The notes: generated by a model not told the origin, from the letters alone. Shown: positions 15,824 through 23,419, numbered from the stretch's first letter. The stretch: DNA of 43,790 nt from SVTX01 sp045588675 (GCA_045588675.1 JAZNER010000050.1:1-43790); one strand, 5' to 3'. Translations and numbers: made by a program.

Positions 15824-15835
15824 GTTGTTTATAAT
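15807..15835 (+). promoter_or_regulatory. Candidate promoter of the Dlt-like operon
   Basis: TTGAAA (15807-15812), 17 bp, TATAAT (15830-15835). The -35 lies inside the last codons of the transglutaminase gene. Predicted transcription starts at about 15842, so the hairpin at 15841-15881 would form the very 5' end of the mRNA. Confidence 0.5.
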
Positions 15836-15840
15836 ATGCA

Positions 15841-15890
15841 AAGATTTACGAGAATTTGTCAACACTATTCTCGTAAATCTTTTTTGTTTT
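15841..15890 (+). terminator. Terminator of the transglutaminase-like gene
   Basis: Perfect 15-bp stem AAGATTTACGAGAAT (15841-15855) / ATTCTCGTAAATCTT (15867-15881) followed by TTTTTGTTTT. A strong rho-independent terminator for the upstream gene, which also sits in the leader of the next operon. Confidence 0.8.
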
Positions 15891-15906
15891 GCGGAGTGAT
15901 AAGCTG

Positions 15907-17424
15907 ATGTATATAACAAATATCCTGCAATATCTTGAAATGACGGTCGCGAAATGCCCATACAAGCTCTCGTTTTCTGATGGTGAGAGCGGCTTAAGCT
16001 TTGCTCAATTATATAATAAAGCAAGAGCTGTCGGGAGCTTTTTGAGTGCGAGAGGGTATTATGGAGAGCCAATTGTGGTCATTTGTGAAAAGAAGCCTGA
16101 TACGATAGCCGCTTTTATGGGGATAATTTATTCGGGGTGCTTTTATGTTTGTCTTGATACACAAATGCCTGTGAGCAGAATGGAGCTGATTTTTGAGAGC
16201 CTGAAGCCGAGAGCGGTCATCTACGATAAGGATAACGAAAAAATTGCAAAGGAGCTTGAAGGCTCGCTGGAGATGTATCGTCTTGATGATATTTTTGATA
16301 CTGAGATTGACGAGGACAGACTGTGCTCTGTGCGCCAAAAGCAAATTGACACCGACCCGATCTACATTGTGTTTACATCAGGCTCTACGGGAAGTCCTAA
16401 GGGGGTTTTGGCGTGTCATCGCTCGGTAATTGACTATACAGAAACACTTTGCGAGGCGCTTGGCTTTTGCGAGCAAACTGTTTTCGCAAATCAAGCTCCG
16501 CTTTATTTTGATGCCCCTTTAAAAGAAATTATGCCAACCATAAAGCTCGGAGCGACAACTTATCTTGTGCCACCGTCGCTCTTTATGTTTCCGATTAAGC
16601 TTTGCGAGTATCTGAGTGAGCATAAGGTAAATACGATTTGTTGGGTAGTGTCGGCATTGGTCTTGATTTCGTCGCTCGGTGCGCTTAATAAGAACAAACC
16701 GCGCTATCTTACTAAAATTTGCTTTGGAAGCGAGGTTTTTCCAATAAAGGAATACCAAAAGTGGCGCGAGGCTTATCCTAGGGCGAAATTCATAAATCTT
16801 TACGGACCTACCGAAGCGACGGGAATGTCGTGCTATTGGATAGCAGAGCGAGAGCTTGAAGCAGGTGAGCTAATTCCTGTCGGCAAGCCGTTCCGCAACA
16901 CCGCTATTATGCTAATCGGCGACGACGGTGCGCGCTCGGAGATTGAGGGCGAAATCTATATAAGAGGGACCTGTGTGACGCTTGGTTACTTTAACGATAA
17001 GGAAAAAACGGGAGAGAGGTTTGTTCAAAGCCCCTCTAATTCTTCATATAGCGAAACAGTATATCGCACGGGGGATATTGGAAAATATAACAAGTACGGC
17101 GAGCTTGTTTTTCTTACCAGAAAGGACTTTCAGATAAAGCATATGGGACACAGGATTGAGCTTATGGAAATTGAGGCGGTCGCAGAGAGAAATGATAATG
17201 TAACACGGGCTTGCGCTCTGTATAATAATGATAGCAAAAAAATAGTTCTGTATTTTACGGGTGAGATAGACGAGCGCGGAATAGTTGAATATTTGAGGTC
17301 GCTCTTGCCGAGATATATGCTTCCGTCGGTCTGCCGAAGGCTTGACAGTATGCCACTTACTCAGAACGGAAAGCTTGACAGGTCGCTTTTATCTCGGAGG
17401 GCATTTTTAAATGAGGAAAATTGA
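15907..17424 (+). CDS. DltA-like amino-acid/acyl adenylating enzyme
   Basis: A 505-residue ANL-superfamily adenylation enzyme that would activate a carboxylic acid as its AMP-ester and load it onto the carrier protein encoded next. Motifs in order: P-loop FTSGSTGSPKGV (about 155-166), a FGSEVFP block, YGPTEATG (about 299-306), YRTGDIG, and the catalytic C-terminal lysine in TQNGKLDRS. Overall it resembles D-alanine-D-alanyl carrier protein ligase DltA. The position that in Bacillus DltA carries a Cys (FCGE) appears to be Phe here, so the substrate may not be D-alanine; that alignment is by eye. The ATG at 15907 has CGGAG ten bases upstream. Confidence 0.85.
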   Translation: MYITNILQYLEMTVAKCPYKLSFSDGESGLSFAQLYNKARAVGSFLSARGYYGEPIVVICEKKPDTIAAFMGIIYSGCFYVCLDTQMPVSRMELIFESLKPRAVIYDKDNEKIAKELEGSLEMYRLDDIFDTEIDEDRLCSVRQKQIDTDPIYIVFTSGSTGSPKGVLACHRSVIDYTETLCEALGFCEQTVFANQAPLYFDAPLKEIMPTIKLGATTYLVPPSLFMFPIKLCEYLSEHKVNTICWVVSALVLISSLGALNKNKPRYLTKICFGSEVFPIKEYQKWREAYPRAKFINLYGPTEATGMSCYWIAERELEAGELIPVGKPFRNTAIMLIGDDGARSEIEGEIYIRGTCVTLGYFNDKEKTGERFVQSPSNSSYSETVYRTGDIGKYNKYGELVFLTRKDFQIKHMGHRIELMEIEAVAERNDNVTRACALYNNDSKKIVLYFTGEIDERGIVEYLRSLLPRYMLPSVCRRLDSMPLTQNGKLDRSLLSRRAFLNEEN

Positions 17425-17468
17425 TTGTCAGCGCAATTATGTACTATGATTGAAAGGATAAATCCGAT

Positions 17469-17696
17469 ATGCAAAGGTTAATTGAAATATTAAATGAAAT
17501 TCACCCCGATGTAGATTTTACGCGCGAGGAAGGTCTTGTTGATAAGCGGATACTTAATTCGCTTGATATAGTTACGCTGATTACCGAAATTAATGAAAAG
17601 CTTGACATTTTAATTCCGCCCGAGGAGATTATTCCCGAAAATTTCAATTCTGCAAGGGCTCTGATGTCGCTTATTGAGAGGCTTGACGGAGAATAA
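17469..17696 (+). CDS. Acyl carrier protein (DltC-like)
   Basis: A 75-residue carrier protein. The phosphopantetheine attachment serine is Ser31 in RILNSLDIVTLI (a variant of the D-S-L motif with Asn in place of Asp). Helices and an acidic surface as expected. It would carry the activated group from the adenylating enzyme to the membrane acyltransferase encoded 2 bp downstream. AAAGGAT lies before the ATG. Confidence 0.88.
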   Translation: MQRLIEILNEIHPDVDFTREEGLVDKRILNSLDIVTLITEINEKLDILIPPEEIIPENFNSARALMSLIERLDGE

Positions 17697-17698
17697 AA

Positions 17699-19297
17699 AT
17701 GGCGTTTACCACGATTGAGTTTGTAATCTTTTTAGCTTTTGTGATTTCTTTGTACTACCTGATACCTAAAAAAGCACAGTGGGGATTTTTGCTCCTTGTA
17801 AGCTACATATTTTACTTTGTAGCAGGGGAGTGGTATTTTCCGTTTATCCTTCTTACAACTCTGTCGTCCTATTTTGTCGCAAGACTGATTGAGCAAAATC
17901 AAGTGCGCTGTGATTGCTTCCTGCAAGCAAACAGAGGAGTATTATCGAAGGAAGAGCGGAAGGCGTGCAAGGCTCACGCAAAGAAAAAAGGTTTGCGGAT
18001 TTTGTTGATTGGACTTACAGTTAACTTCGGCACACTTGCAGTTTTAAAATACACAGGCTTCGCAATTACAAACATCAATGCAGTAATTAGTCTGTTCGGC
18101 GCGCGTCAGTTTAATATTCCGAGTTTGATTTTACCGCTTGGAATTTCATTTTTCACATTTCAATCAATGGGGTATCTTATTGATGTTTACCGAGAGAAGA
18201 GCAAGGCCGAGAAAAATATTTTTCGTCTTGCGCTATTTGTGTCCTTTTTCCCTCAGTTAGTGCAGGGCCCGATTTCAAGATATTCGGACTTGTCGGGAGA
18301 GCTCTTCGCTCCGCACAAGGCAGAGTGGGAGAATTTGGCGGCAGGAGTAATCAGAATTTGCTTTGGATATTTAAAAAAGCTTGTAATTGCCGACAGAGTA
18401 ATGGTGGCGGTAAGGGAGCTTGCGACAAATCCCGAAAATTATGGCGGAGCTTACACGGTTTTTCTGATAATTATCTATTCTATTGAAATTTACGCCGATT
18501 TCACAGGGGGAATTGACATAGCCGTCGGTATTGCCCGTATGCTCGGAATTCGCCTGCGTGAGAACTTTGACCGCCCATTCGCCTCAACCTCAACAAAGGA
18601 ATATTGGAAGCGCTGGCACATAAGCCTTGGCGCGTGGTTTACCGATTATGTCTTTTATCCGCTTTCAATTTCAAAGCCTATGCAAAGGCTGTCAAAGGCG
18701 TCAAGAAAAAAGCTTGGCAACAAAATAGGCAAGCGTCTTCCCGTATATATATCAACAATAGCCACTTGGTTTTTGACAGGGCTTTGGCACGGCGCGCGTT
18801 GGAGCTTTATTGTGTGGGGGCTCTCAAACTGCTTTGTCATTTTGCTCTCGCAGGAGCTTGCTACGCTTTACAGTAAATTGCACACTCGCTTTCCGTCACT
18901 TGAAAAAATCTTCGTATGGACCTTGTATTTGCGCGCTCAAACATTTATGCTTGTAGGAGCAATACGGCTTTTTGACTGTTATCGCGATGTGCGCAAGACA
19001 TTTAATGTGCTTGGTTCAATTTTTTATGATTTTTCGTCGTGGCGAAGTCTTTTCGGCGGGGGAATTTTATCACTCGGTCTTGATGTTGCCGATTTTGTTG
19101 TGGTAATTTCAGGAGTTTTGCTAATTCTTGCTGTGAGCGAATTCAAGGCAAAAAATAAATGTGAAATCGGAGTGCTTATAGCCGAAAAGCCACTTTTGCT
19201 TGCTTCAAGCATAGGAGCGATGATTTTGGCAATTTTGATTTTTGGCTCGTACGGAATAGGCTACGAGGCAACTGAGTTTATTTATACTCAGTTTTAA
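17699..19297 (+). CDS. MBOAT-family acyltransferase (DltB/AlgI-like)
   Basis: A 532-residue membrane-bound O-acyltransferase with about ten or eleven membrane segments. Family landmarks: GISFFTFQSMGYLIDVYR, the FPQLVQGPI block, TKEYWKRWHISLGAWFTDYVFYPL (noted by ends only) and the catalytic His364 in TGLWHGARWSF. In DltB this His lies in a funnel through which the acyl group passes from the carrier protein to the outside. Together with its neighbours it would move an activated group across the membrane onto a surface polymer. AlgI-type acetylation is an alternative, but the adenylation and carrier genes argue for the Dlt-type route. Confidence 0.92.
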   Translation: MAFTTIEFVIFLAFVISLYYLIPKKAQWGFLLLVSYIFYFVAGEWYFPFILLTTLSSYFVARLIEQNQVRCDCFLQANRGVLSKEERKACKAHAKKKGLRILLIGLTVNFGTLAVLKYTGFAITNINAVISLFGARQFNIPSLILPLGISFFTFQSMGYLIDVYREKSKAEKNIFRLALFVSFFPQLVQGPISRYSDLSGELFAPHKAEWENLAAGVIRICFGYLKKLVIADRVMVAVRELATNPENYGGAYTVFLIIIYSIEIYADFTGGIDIAVGIARMLGIRLRENFDRPFASTSTKEYWKRWHISLGAWFTDYVFYPLSISKPMQRLSKASRKKLGNKIGKRLPVYISTIATWFLTGLWHGARWSFIVWGLSNCFVILLSQELATLYSKLHTRFPSLEKIFVWTLYLRAQTFMLVGAIRLFDCYRDVRKTFNVLGSIFYDFSSWRSLFGGGILSLGLDVADFVVVISGVLLILAVSEFKAKNKCEIGVLIAEKPLLLASSIGAMILAILIFGSYGIGYEATEFIYTQF

Positions 19298-19334
19298 TTT
19301 TTGGGAGCAATTCACACTCAAAAAGAGGTTATCT

Positions 19335-20363
19335 ATGATAAAAAAGAGAGCGGTTTGCCTTGTCGTTGTACTGACTTTACTCATAGTCTTGCTTTATTTG
19401 GCAACGCTTTTGCTAATGCCAAAGCATATGGGCGAGAGCCGTGACGGCGCGCTGATAGGAGAATATTACGGCGAGATAGACAGAGGAATGTCGCACGAGG
19501 TCTTGTTTGTCGGCGACTGTGAGGTGTATGAGTGCTTTATTCCTGCAATATTGTGGGAGAGATACGGAATTACAGCTTATGTGCGGGGAAGTCCTCAACA
19601 GCTTGTATGGCAATCATATTATTTGCTTGAAGAAATGCTGAGTCTTGAAAAACCGAAGGTCGTTGTTTTCAATGTGCTTGCGATGAAATACGGCGAGCCT
19701 CAGAATGAGGCGTATAACCGCCTGACGCTTGACGGTATGAAGATGTCAAGGTCAAAGCTCTCTGCAATCAAAGCGTCAATGACAAAGGAAGAAAAGCTTT
19801 CGTCGTATATCTTTCCTTTACTGCGGTATCATAGCAGGTGGAAGGAGCTTTCGCACGAGGATTTTCAATATATCTTTAAGTGTGACAAAATTTCGCATAA
19901 CGGTTATTTGCTCCGCCGAGAAGTGAAGGGTGTGACAAATAAATTTGAGGGCAGTCCGTTGCCTGACTACACTTTGCCCGAAATTTGCTTTGAATATATT
20001 GATAAAATGAATTTTTTGTGCAAGGAAAACCGAGCCGAGCTTGTGCTTGTAAAAGCCCCGACGAACAGTTGGAAATATTGGTGGTATGACGAGTGGGATA
20101 AGCAAATTTGCGATTACGCCGAAAGAGAGAAAATCGACTACTATAATTTTATTGGAAATGAGGAGATAGGTATCGATTGGTCACAGGACACCTATGACGG
20201 CGGTGTGCATCTTAATGTCTGGGGAGCTGAAAAAACGACTTATTATTTTGGCAGAATACTTGCCGAAGGTTACGGCATAGAAAGTCAAAAGGGAAATAAA
20301 AAATTGGCTGACGCGTGGGAAGAGAAGCTCGAATTATACTATAAGGAGAGGGATAATGGATAG
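19335..20363 (+). CDS. SGNH-like (DltD/AlgX-like) membrane-anchored protein
   Basis: A 342-residue protein with one N-terminal membrane segment (about residues 6-28) and an extracellular SGNH-hydrolase-like domain. Block I, usually GSSH or GDS, reads FVGDCEVYE with Cys62 at the expected nucleophile place. The C-terminal block has Asp288 and His292 in DGGVHLN. In Dlt-type systems the DltD-like partner finishes acyl transfer to the polymer, so this is probably the final transferase. The Cys-for-Ser change is unusual but I believe it recurs in related Clostridia operons. AAGAGGTTATCT precedes the ATG. Confidence 0.75.
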   Translation: MIKKRAVCLVVVLTLLIVLLYLATLLLMPKHMGESRDGALIGEYYGEIDRGMSHEVLFVGDCEVYECFIPAILWERYGITAYVRGSPQQLVWQSYYLLEEMLSLEKPKVVVFNVLAMKYGEPQNEAYNRLTLDGMKMSRSKLSAIKASMTKEEKLSSYIFPLLRYHSRWKELSHEDFQYIFKCDKISHNGYLLRREVKGVTNKFEGSPLPDYTLPEICFEYIDKMNFLCKENRAELVLVKAPTNSWKYWWYDEWDKQICDYAEREKIDYYNFIGNEEIGIDWSQDTYDGGVHLNVWGAEKTTYYFGRILAEGYGIESQKGNKKLADAWEEKLELYYKERDNG

Positions 20364-20862
20364 AAATAAATTTTTAAAGCTCATAGTTGTTTTAATAGCC
20401 TGTGCCTTTTGTGTGAATATACTTTTTGGGTGTAGCAGGTTGAGCGAGGAGAATTTGCTCCCGAAAAGCTATGATTTTAAGTATAACGATATTATTATTT
20501 CGACAGATGACAATATGAGCGAGCTTTTAAGCGCTCTCGGCGAACCGCGCGCCTATGACGAGGCACCGTCCTGCGCTTTTGAGGGGCTCGATAAGATTTA
20601 TCGATACAACGGTTTTGAAATCCGCACCTATCCCGACGGAAAGCAAGATTTGGTCTATCAAATAATCTTTTTAAATGACCTTGTAAGCACACAAGAGGGA
20701 ATTAGAATTGGAAGCTCAAGGCAAGATGTCATTTCAAGGTATGGAGATGATTATACGGACTTGGGGAGCGGAATTGTTTATAAATGTGCAAATTGCAATC
20801 TTCAATTTATCTTTCGTGACGGCAAGGTCAGCTCGGTAATTTATAAAAGCCAAGTGCAATAA
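20356..20862 (+). CDS. Putative lipoprotein of the Dlt-like operon
   Basis: A 168-residue protein with a lipoprotein signal: positively charged start, hydrophobic stretch and lipobox LFGC with Cys26 as the lipidated residue. The mature part is small, beta-rich and contains a pair of cysteines (YKCANCNLQF). I do not recognise the domain. It contains two SmpA/BamE-like looking stretches (LLSALGEP and IRIGSSRQDVISRYG) that suggest a duplicated small fold. It overlaps the previous gene by 8 bp, so it is made together with the acyl-transfer machinery. Confidence 0.75.
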   Translation: MDRNKFLKLIVVLIACAFCVNILFGCSRLSEENLLPKSYDFKYNDIIISTDDNMSELLSALGEPRAYDEAPSCAFEGLDKIYRYNGFEIRTYPDGKQDLVYQIIFLNDLVSTQEGIRIGSSRQDVISRYGDDYTDLGSGIVYKCANCNLQFIFRDGKVSSVIYKSQVQ

Positions 20863-20870
20863 ATCAAGCA

Positions 20871-20898
20871 AAAAAGGATAGCAAAAGCTATCCTTTTA
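20871..20898. terminator. Bidirectional terminator after the Dlt-like operon
   Basis: 11-bp stem AAAAGGATAGC (20872-20882) / GCTATCCTTTT (20887-20897) with an AAAA loop, lying between two converging genes. Confidence 0.75.
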
Positions 20899-20917
20899 TC
20901 AATTATTTAGTTTTCAA

Positions 20918-21478
20918 TTATAATAACGGAAATAACAAAGCTGTCGATAATATCAAAAACAGTATAATCAAGCATATTCGGGTTATAAAAATGCCTGTGC
21001 TGTCTATAGTGATGCTTTTGTTGAACCTTCTTGCTGTAAGAACTATTAATTTTGTTATAGGTCTGTTTAAAAGAATTATGATGCTGACGAAAAACAGGAA
21101 AAACATTAAATCAGGCGCGATGTCGTTGCAAAAAATCCGTAAAGGTTTATTCTTAATGTGAGTGGACATTGATATGAAAACGGGGATTAAGCAGAAAAAT
21201 GACAAAGCAGAGCTTAACATTGCAACCGTGTTAATAGCTTTTTCGAATTTATTGTTTCTTGTTAGGGGCTTGCCTTTAAGATGATTTAATGTTCCTATGT
21301 AATGCGGAATGTTAATCACCAAGCTATAAACAGGCAAAGAAAGAACAGACAGAATAATAGCTGCGACAAAATCCCAACCGCTCCCGTCAGTTATTTGATA
21401 TGTAATAAATAAAAATGCAGAAGCTAAAATCAAGTAAATCGCAGTAATAATTGCTATTGCTGAGTAGTATTTTTTCAT
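20918..21478 (-). CDS. Multi-pass membrane protein, unknown
   Basis: A 186-residue protein with about five predicted membrane segments (near residues 6-28, 35-55, 85-110, 125-145 and 165-186). I do not recognise the family. The ATG at 21478 is preferred over the one at 21484 because of its distance from AAAGGAG. It is the most distal of three minus-strand membrane-protein genes leading away from tRNA-Gln. Codon use is richer in ATA and TTA than in the neighbouring operons, which suggests acquired DNA. Confidence 0.65.
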   Translation of the reverse strand: MKKYYSAIAIITAIYLILASAFLFITYQITDGSGWDFVAAIILSVLSLPVYSLVINIPHYIGTLNHLKGKPLTRNNKFEKAINTVAMLSSALSFFCLIPVFISMSTHIKNKPLRIFCNDIAPDLMFFLFFVSIIILLNRPITKLIVLTARRFNKSITIDSTGIFITRICLIILFLILSTALLFPLL

Positions 21479-21578
21479 TTGCATTTCTCCTTTGGTTCGC
21501 TTTATTAGTTAGAAAATAATAACAGCCTGAACGCTTTCTTCCAGGATGTAATGCCATGCTTGTGACTAAGTCTATGTA

Positions 21579-22067
21579 CTAATTATTTATAAAATTCCTG
21601 AAATAATTTTTCGTTTTTTCAGAACATATTAATTTGAACAAATATTTTTTGTTTTTTCCTCTAAATACAAGGTAGGTTAAATCATAAAATCCAGGGCCTG
21701 AAAAACGGTATCCGTGAACTTTCATTGAATATCCAGTGATTTCTTCTGCTGTGATAATATCTTTTAATGAAAATACTTTTTTGCATTTGATACCGAAATA
21801 GTAGTTAACAACAGTTATTTTTTCATCTCTAATCTCTACAAATGCTTTTTTCATATCGTTCAAAATAGTAATAAAGATTGTTGCTAATAGTACATGAGGA
21901 AGAATAATATAGCAAATAGGATTAATAATTTCAGATGATTCAATCACTAATGTAACTGTTAAAGAGATAATCAGCAGTCCATAAAACATTGCCAATATTA
22001 CTAATATGGCTTTGGATATTCCTGTGGTCTTATATTTTTGTGGCAATTCGTGTGCTTTGAATACCAT
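21579..22067 (-). CDS. Small membrane protein with a PH-like tail, unknown
   Basis: A 162-residue protein with two membrane segments (about 18-42 and 50-70) and a soluble C-terminal beta-rich part (EIRDEKITVVNYYFGIKC... to ...YLFKLICSEKTKNYF) that resembles a bacterial PH-like domain. The ATG at 22067 has AAAGGTGGTG in front; upstream codons of the open frame run into the repeat and are not coding. It is driven by the promoter carried at the edge of repeat copy A. Function unknown; it is cargo of the first repeat module. Confidence 0.65.
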   Translation of the reverse strand: MVFKAHELPQKYKTTGISKAILVILAMFYGLLIISLTVTLVIESSEIINPICYIILPHVLLATIFITILNDMKKAFVEIRDEKITVVNYYFGIKCKKVFSLKDIITAEEITGYSMKVHGYRFSGPGFYDLTYLVFRGKNKKYLFKLICSEKTKNYFRNFINN

Positions 22068-22091
22068 AATAACACCACCTTTCTTGTTTCT

Positions 22092-22251
22092 ATTATAGCA
22101 CAATTTTGTAAACATTTCAACTGTTTCTTTGGTTGAAATTCGGCTATAGGTCAGAAAATCCCGAAATACATACACACAACTTTGAAAAATTTAAGAGTAA
22201 AAAAAGAGAAAGTACATTAAAAAGGTGAAGCGGCCAGATTTGAACTCTTAC
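22092..22251 (-). repeat. 160-bp direct repeat, copy A, with outward promoter
   Basis: Matches copy B (22918-23077) at 158 of 160 positions; differences are at 22098 and 22231. The end near the membrane gene carries a minus-strand promoter TTGAAA (22120-22115), 17 bp, TATAAT (22097-22092) for the gene at 21579. The other end contains GGCCAGATTTGAACT (22232-22246), identical to the T-arm part of tRNA-Gln. The adjoining hairpin ACCAAATCGC (22250-22259) / GCTATTTGGT (22263-22272) occupies the same place as a different hairpin in copy B. Confidence 0.85.
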
Positions 22252-22299
22252 CAAATCGCTGTGCTATTTGGTGGTCTACTTCAAGCGGCTGGACAGCTC

Positions 22300-22341
22300 A
22301 GCCAACAAATAAGGGTAAGCGAGAGCCTACCCTTATTTGTT
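22300..22341. repeat. Palindromic hairpin, copy A
   Basis: A 17-bp arm AACAAATAAGGGTAAGC with its inverse (one mismatch) around a GAGA loop. It is 41/42 identical to the central part of the palindrome beside tRNA-Gln (23129-23170). It lies 17 bp past the stop of the membrane gene at 22358 and may serve as its terminator (U-rich end UUAUUUGUU), or may mark a cassette boundary. Confidence 0.75.
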
Positions 22342-22357
22342 ATGATGTATGTCAAAA

Positions 22358-22891
22358 TTAGAATAACAGACATATAGAGAAAATTAATCCCGCAAGCAAT
22401 AAGAGCCATAATACAAATATTCCTATTAATATGCCTACACCAAGCTTTTTTCTTAACTCGGCGTTTCGAATGGCGCGAATCATTATTTCTCCAAACAGAA
22501 CCAGCAATTCAGTACCAACGATAGCAAGGAGTGCTACCAAAGGGATTTTTTGATTGTATGTATCTAGAATAATGTCAAATCCTCTGTAACGATGACCAAA
22601 TGTGATTTCTATAACCGTACAGGGTATTGAGGGGATAATTTGTAATATAATTGAGCCTACAAGGATTATCTGATTGCATATACAGAATATCAATTCTGAT
22701 AACATCAAATTCCGGTCTTTTAGGCGTATCTTTGTTTTGTTACCAATAAAGCTATAAGGGAAGATAAGGAGAGCGTATATTGACGGAGATTGAATATGAA
22801 TCAATTTAGGATCAAGAGTAAAAATACGCATATTTTGTCCAACGATTGTGCTGATAATGTATATAAATGTTAATGACAAAATAACTTGCAT
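22358..22891 (-). CDS. Multi-pass membrane protein, unknown
   Basis: A 177-residue protein with about four hydrophobic segments (near 1-18, 65-88, 115-140 and 150-177). No motif I recognise, and no similarity by eye to the products of 21579-22067 or 20918-21478. ATG preceded by AAAGGGGGT. It is transcribed from the promoter in repeat copy B and is bounded on both sides by the shared hairpin and repeat sequence, so it looks like interchangeable cargo. Confidence 0.65.
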   Translation of the reverse strand: MQVILSLTFIYIISTIVGQNMRIFTLDPKLIHIQSPSIYALLIFPYSFIGNKTKIRLKDRNLMLSELIFCICNQIILVGSIILQIIPSIPCTVIEITFGHRYRGFDIILDTYNQKIPLVALLAIVGTELLVLFGEIMIRAIRNAELRKKLGVGILIGIFVLWLLLLAGLIFSICLLF

Positions 22892-22917
22892 AGAAAAATA
22901 CCCCCTTTTTGTCTTTC

Positions 22918-23077
22918 ATTATACCACAATTTTGTAAACATTTCAACTGTTTCTTTGGTTGAAATTCGGCTATAGGTCAGAAAATCCCGAAATACATACA
23001 CACAACTTTGAAAAATTTAAGAGTAAAAAAAGAGAAAGTACATTAAAAAGGTGAAGAGGCCAGATTTGAACTCTTAC
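22918..23077 (-). repeat. 160-bp direct repeat, copy B, with outward promoter
   Basis: Near-identical to copy A at a constant offset of 826 bp. The minus-strand promoter is TTGAAA (22946-22941), 17 bp, TATAAT (22923-22918), just upstream of the gene at 22358. The tRNA T-arm core GGCCAGATTTGAACT is at 23058-23072. The neighbouring hairpin ACATAAATCGC (23076-23086) / GCGATTTATGT (23091-23101) is perfect over 11 bp. Confidence 0.85.
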
Positions 23078-23122
23078 ATAAATCGCAGGAGCGATTTATG
23101 TGTGTCAGTCCAAGCGACTGGG

Positions 23123-23180
23123 CATCCCAGCCAACAAATAAGGGTAGGCGAGAGCCTACCCTTATTTGTTGGCTGGGATG
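23123..23180. repeat. 27-bp perfect palindrome overlapping the 3' end of tRNA-Gln
   Basis: Left arm 23123-23149 and right arm 23154-23180 are perfectly complementary over 27 bp with a GAGA loop. The right arm contains the 3' acceptor strand and CCA of tRNA-Gln; the left arm is an inverted duplicate of it. The central 42 bp recur at 22300-22341. It could act as the tRNA terminator, although the arm is much longer than needed and competes with the acceptor stem. Confidence 0.85.
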
Positions 23181-23244
23181 GCCAGATTTGAACTGACGAG
23201 TGCTAGAGTCAAAGTCTAGTGCCTTACCGCTTGGCGACATCCCA
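23170..23244 (-). tRNA. tRNA-Gln (anticodon UUG)
   Basis: A 75-nt minus-strand tRNA. Acceptor stem TGGGATG / CATCCCA, discriminator G, encoded CCA; anticodon stem CTAGA / TCTAG with loop CTTTGAC giving UUG; T arm GTCAG-TTCAAAT-CTGGC. All arms pair well, so the gene is intact. It lies at the head of the repeated modules at 21.6-23.1 kb, which carry copies of its T-arm sequence. Confidence 0.95.
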
Positions 23245-23419
23245 ATATTTTGTTTTTTTCGTTAACTCTGCTATTATATCATAAATTTGTTGCTTCTGTC
23301 AAGACTTTTTTTTAGAATTATTACAAAATATTTTTTGCCTTTAAGTTTTTTTACTCCAAAAGTTGATTTATTGTTCAAATAAGTCGCAAAAAGTCGTATT
23401 AAATTGTTTAGTTTGCATA

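Noticed and set aside
22226..22305. A second functional tRNA gene in the repeat
   Set aside because: It shares the T-loop core with tRNA-Gln but neither the T stem nor an acceptor stem pairs properly in either copy.
22092..23077. CRISPR array
   Set aside because: Only two 160-bp copies separated by a gene; no short regular repeats or spacers, and no cas genes in the window.
23043..23240. 65-codon open frame across tRNA-Gln and the palindrome
   Set aside because: It translates the tRNA, hairpin and repeat; a known kind of false gene over tRNA sequence.
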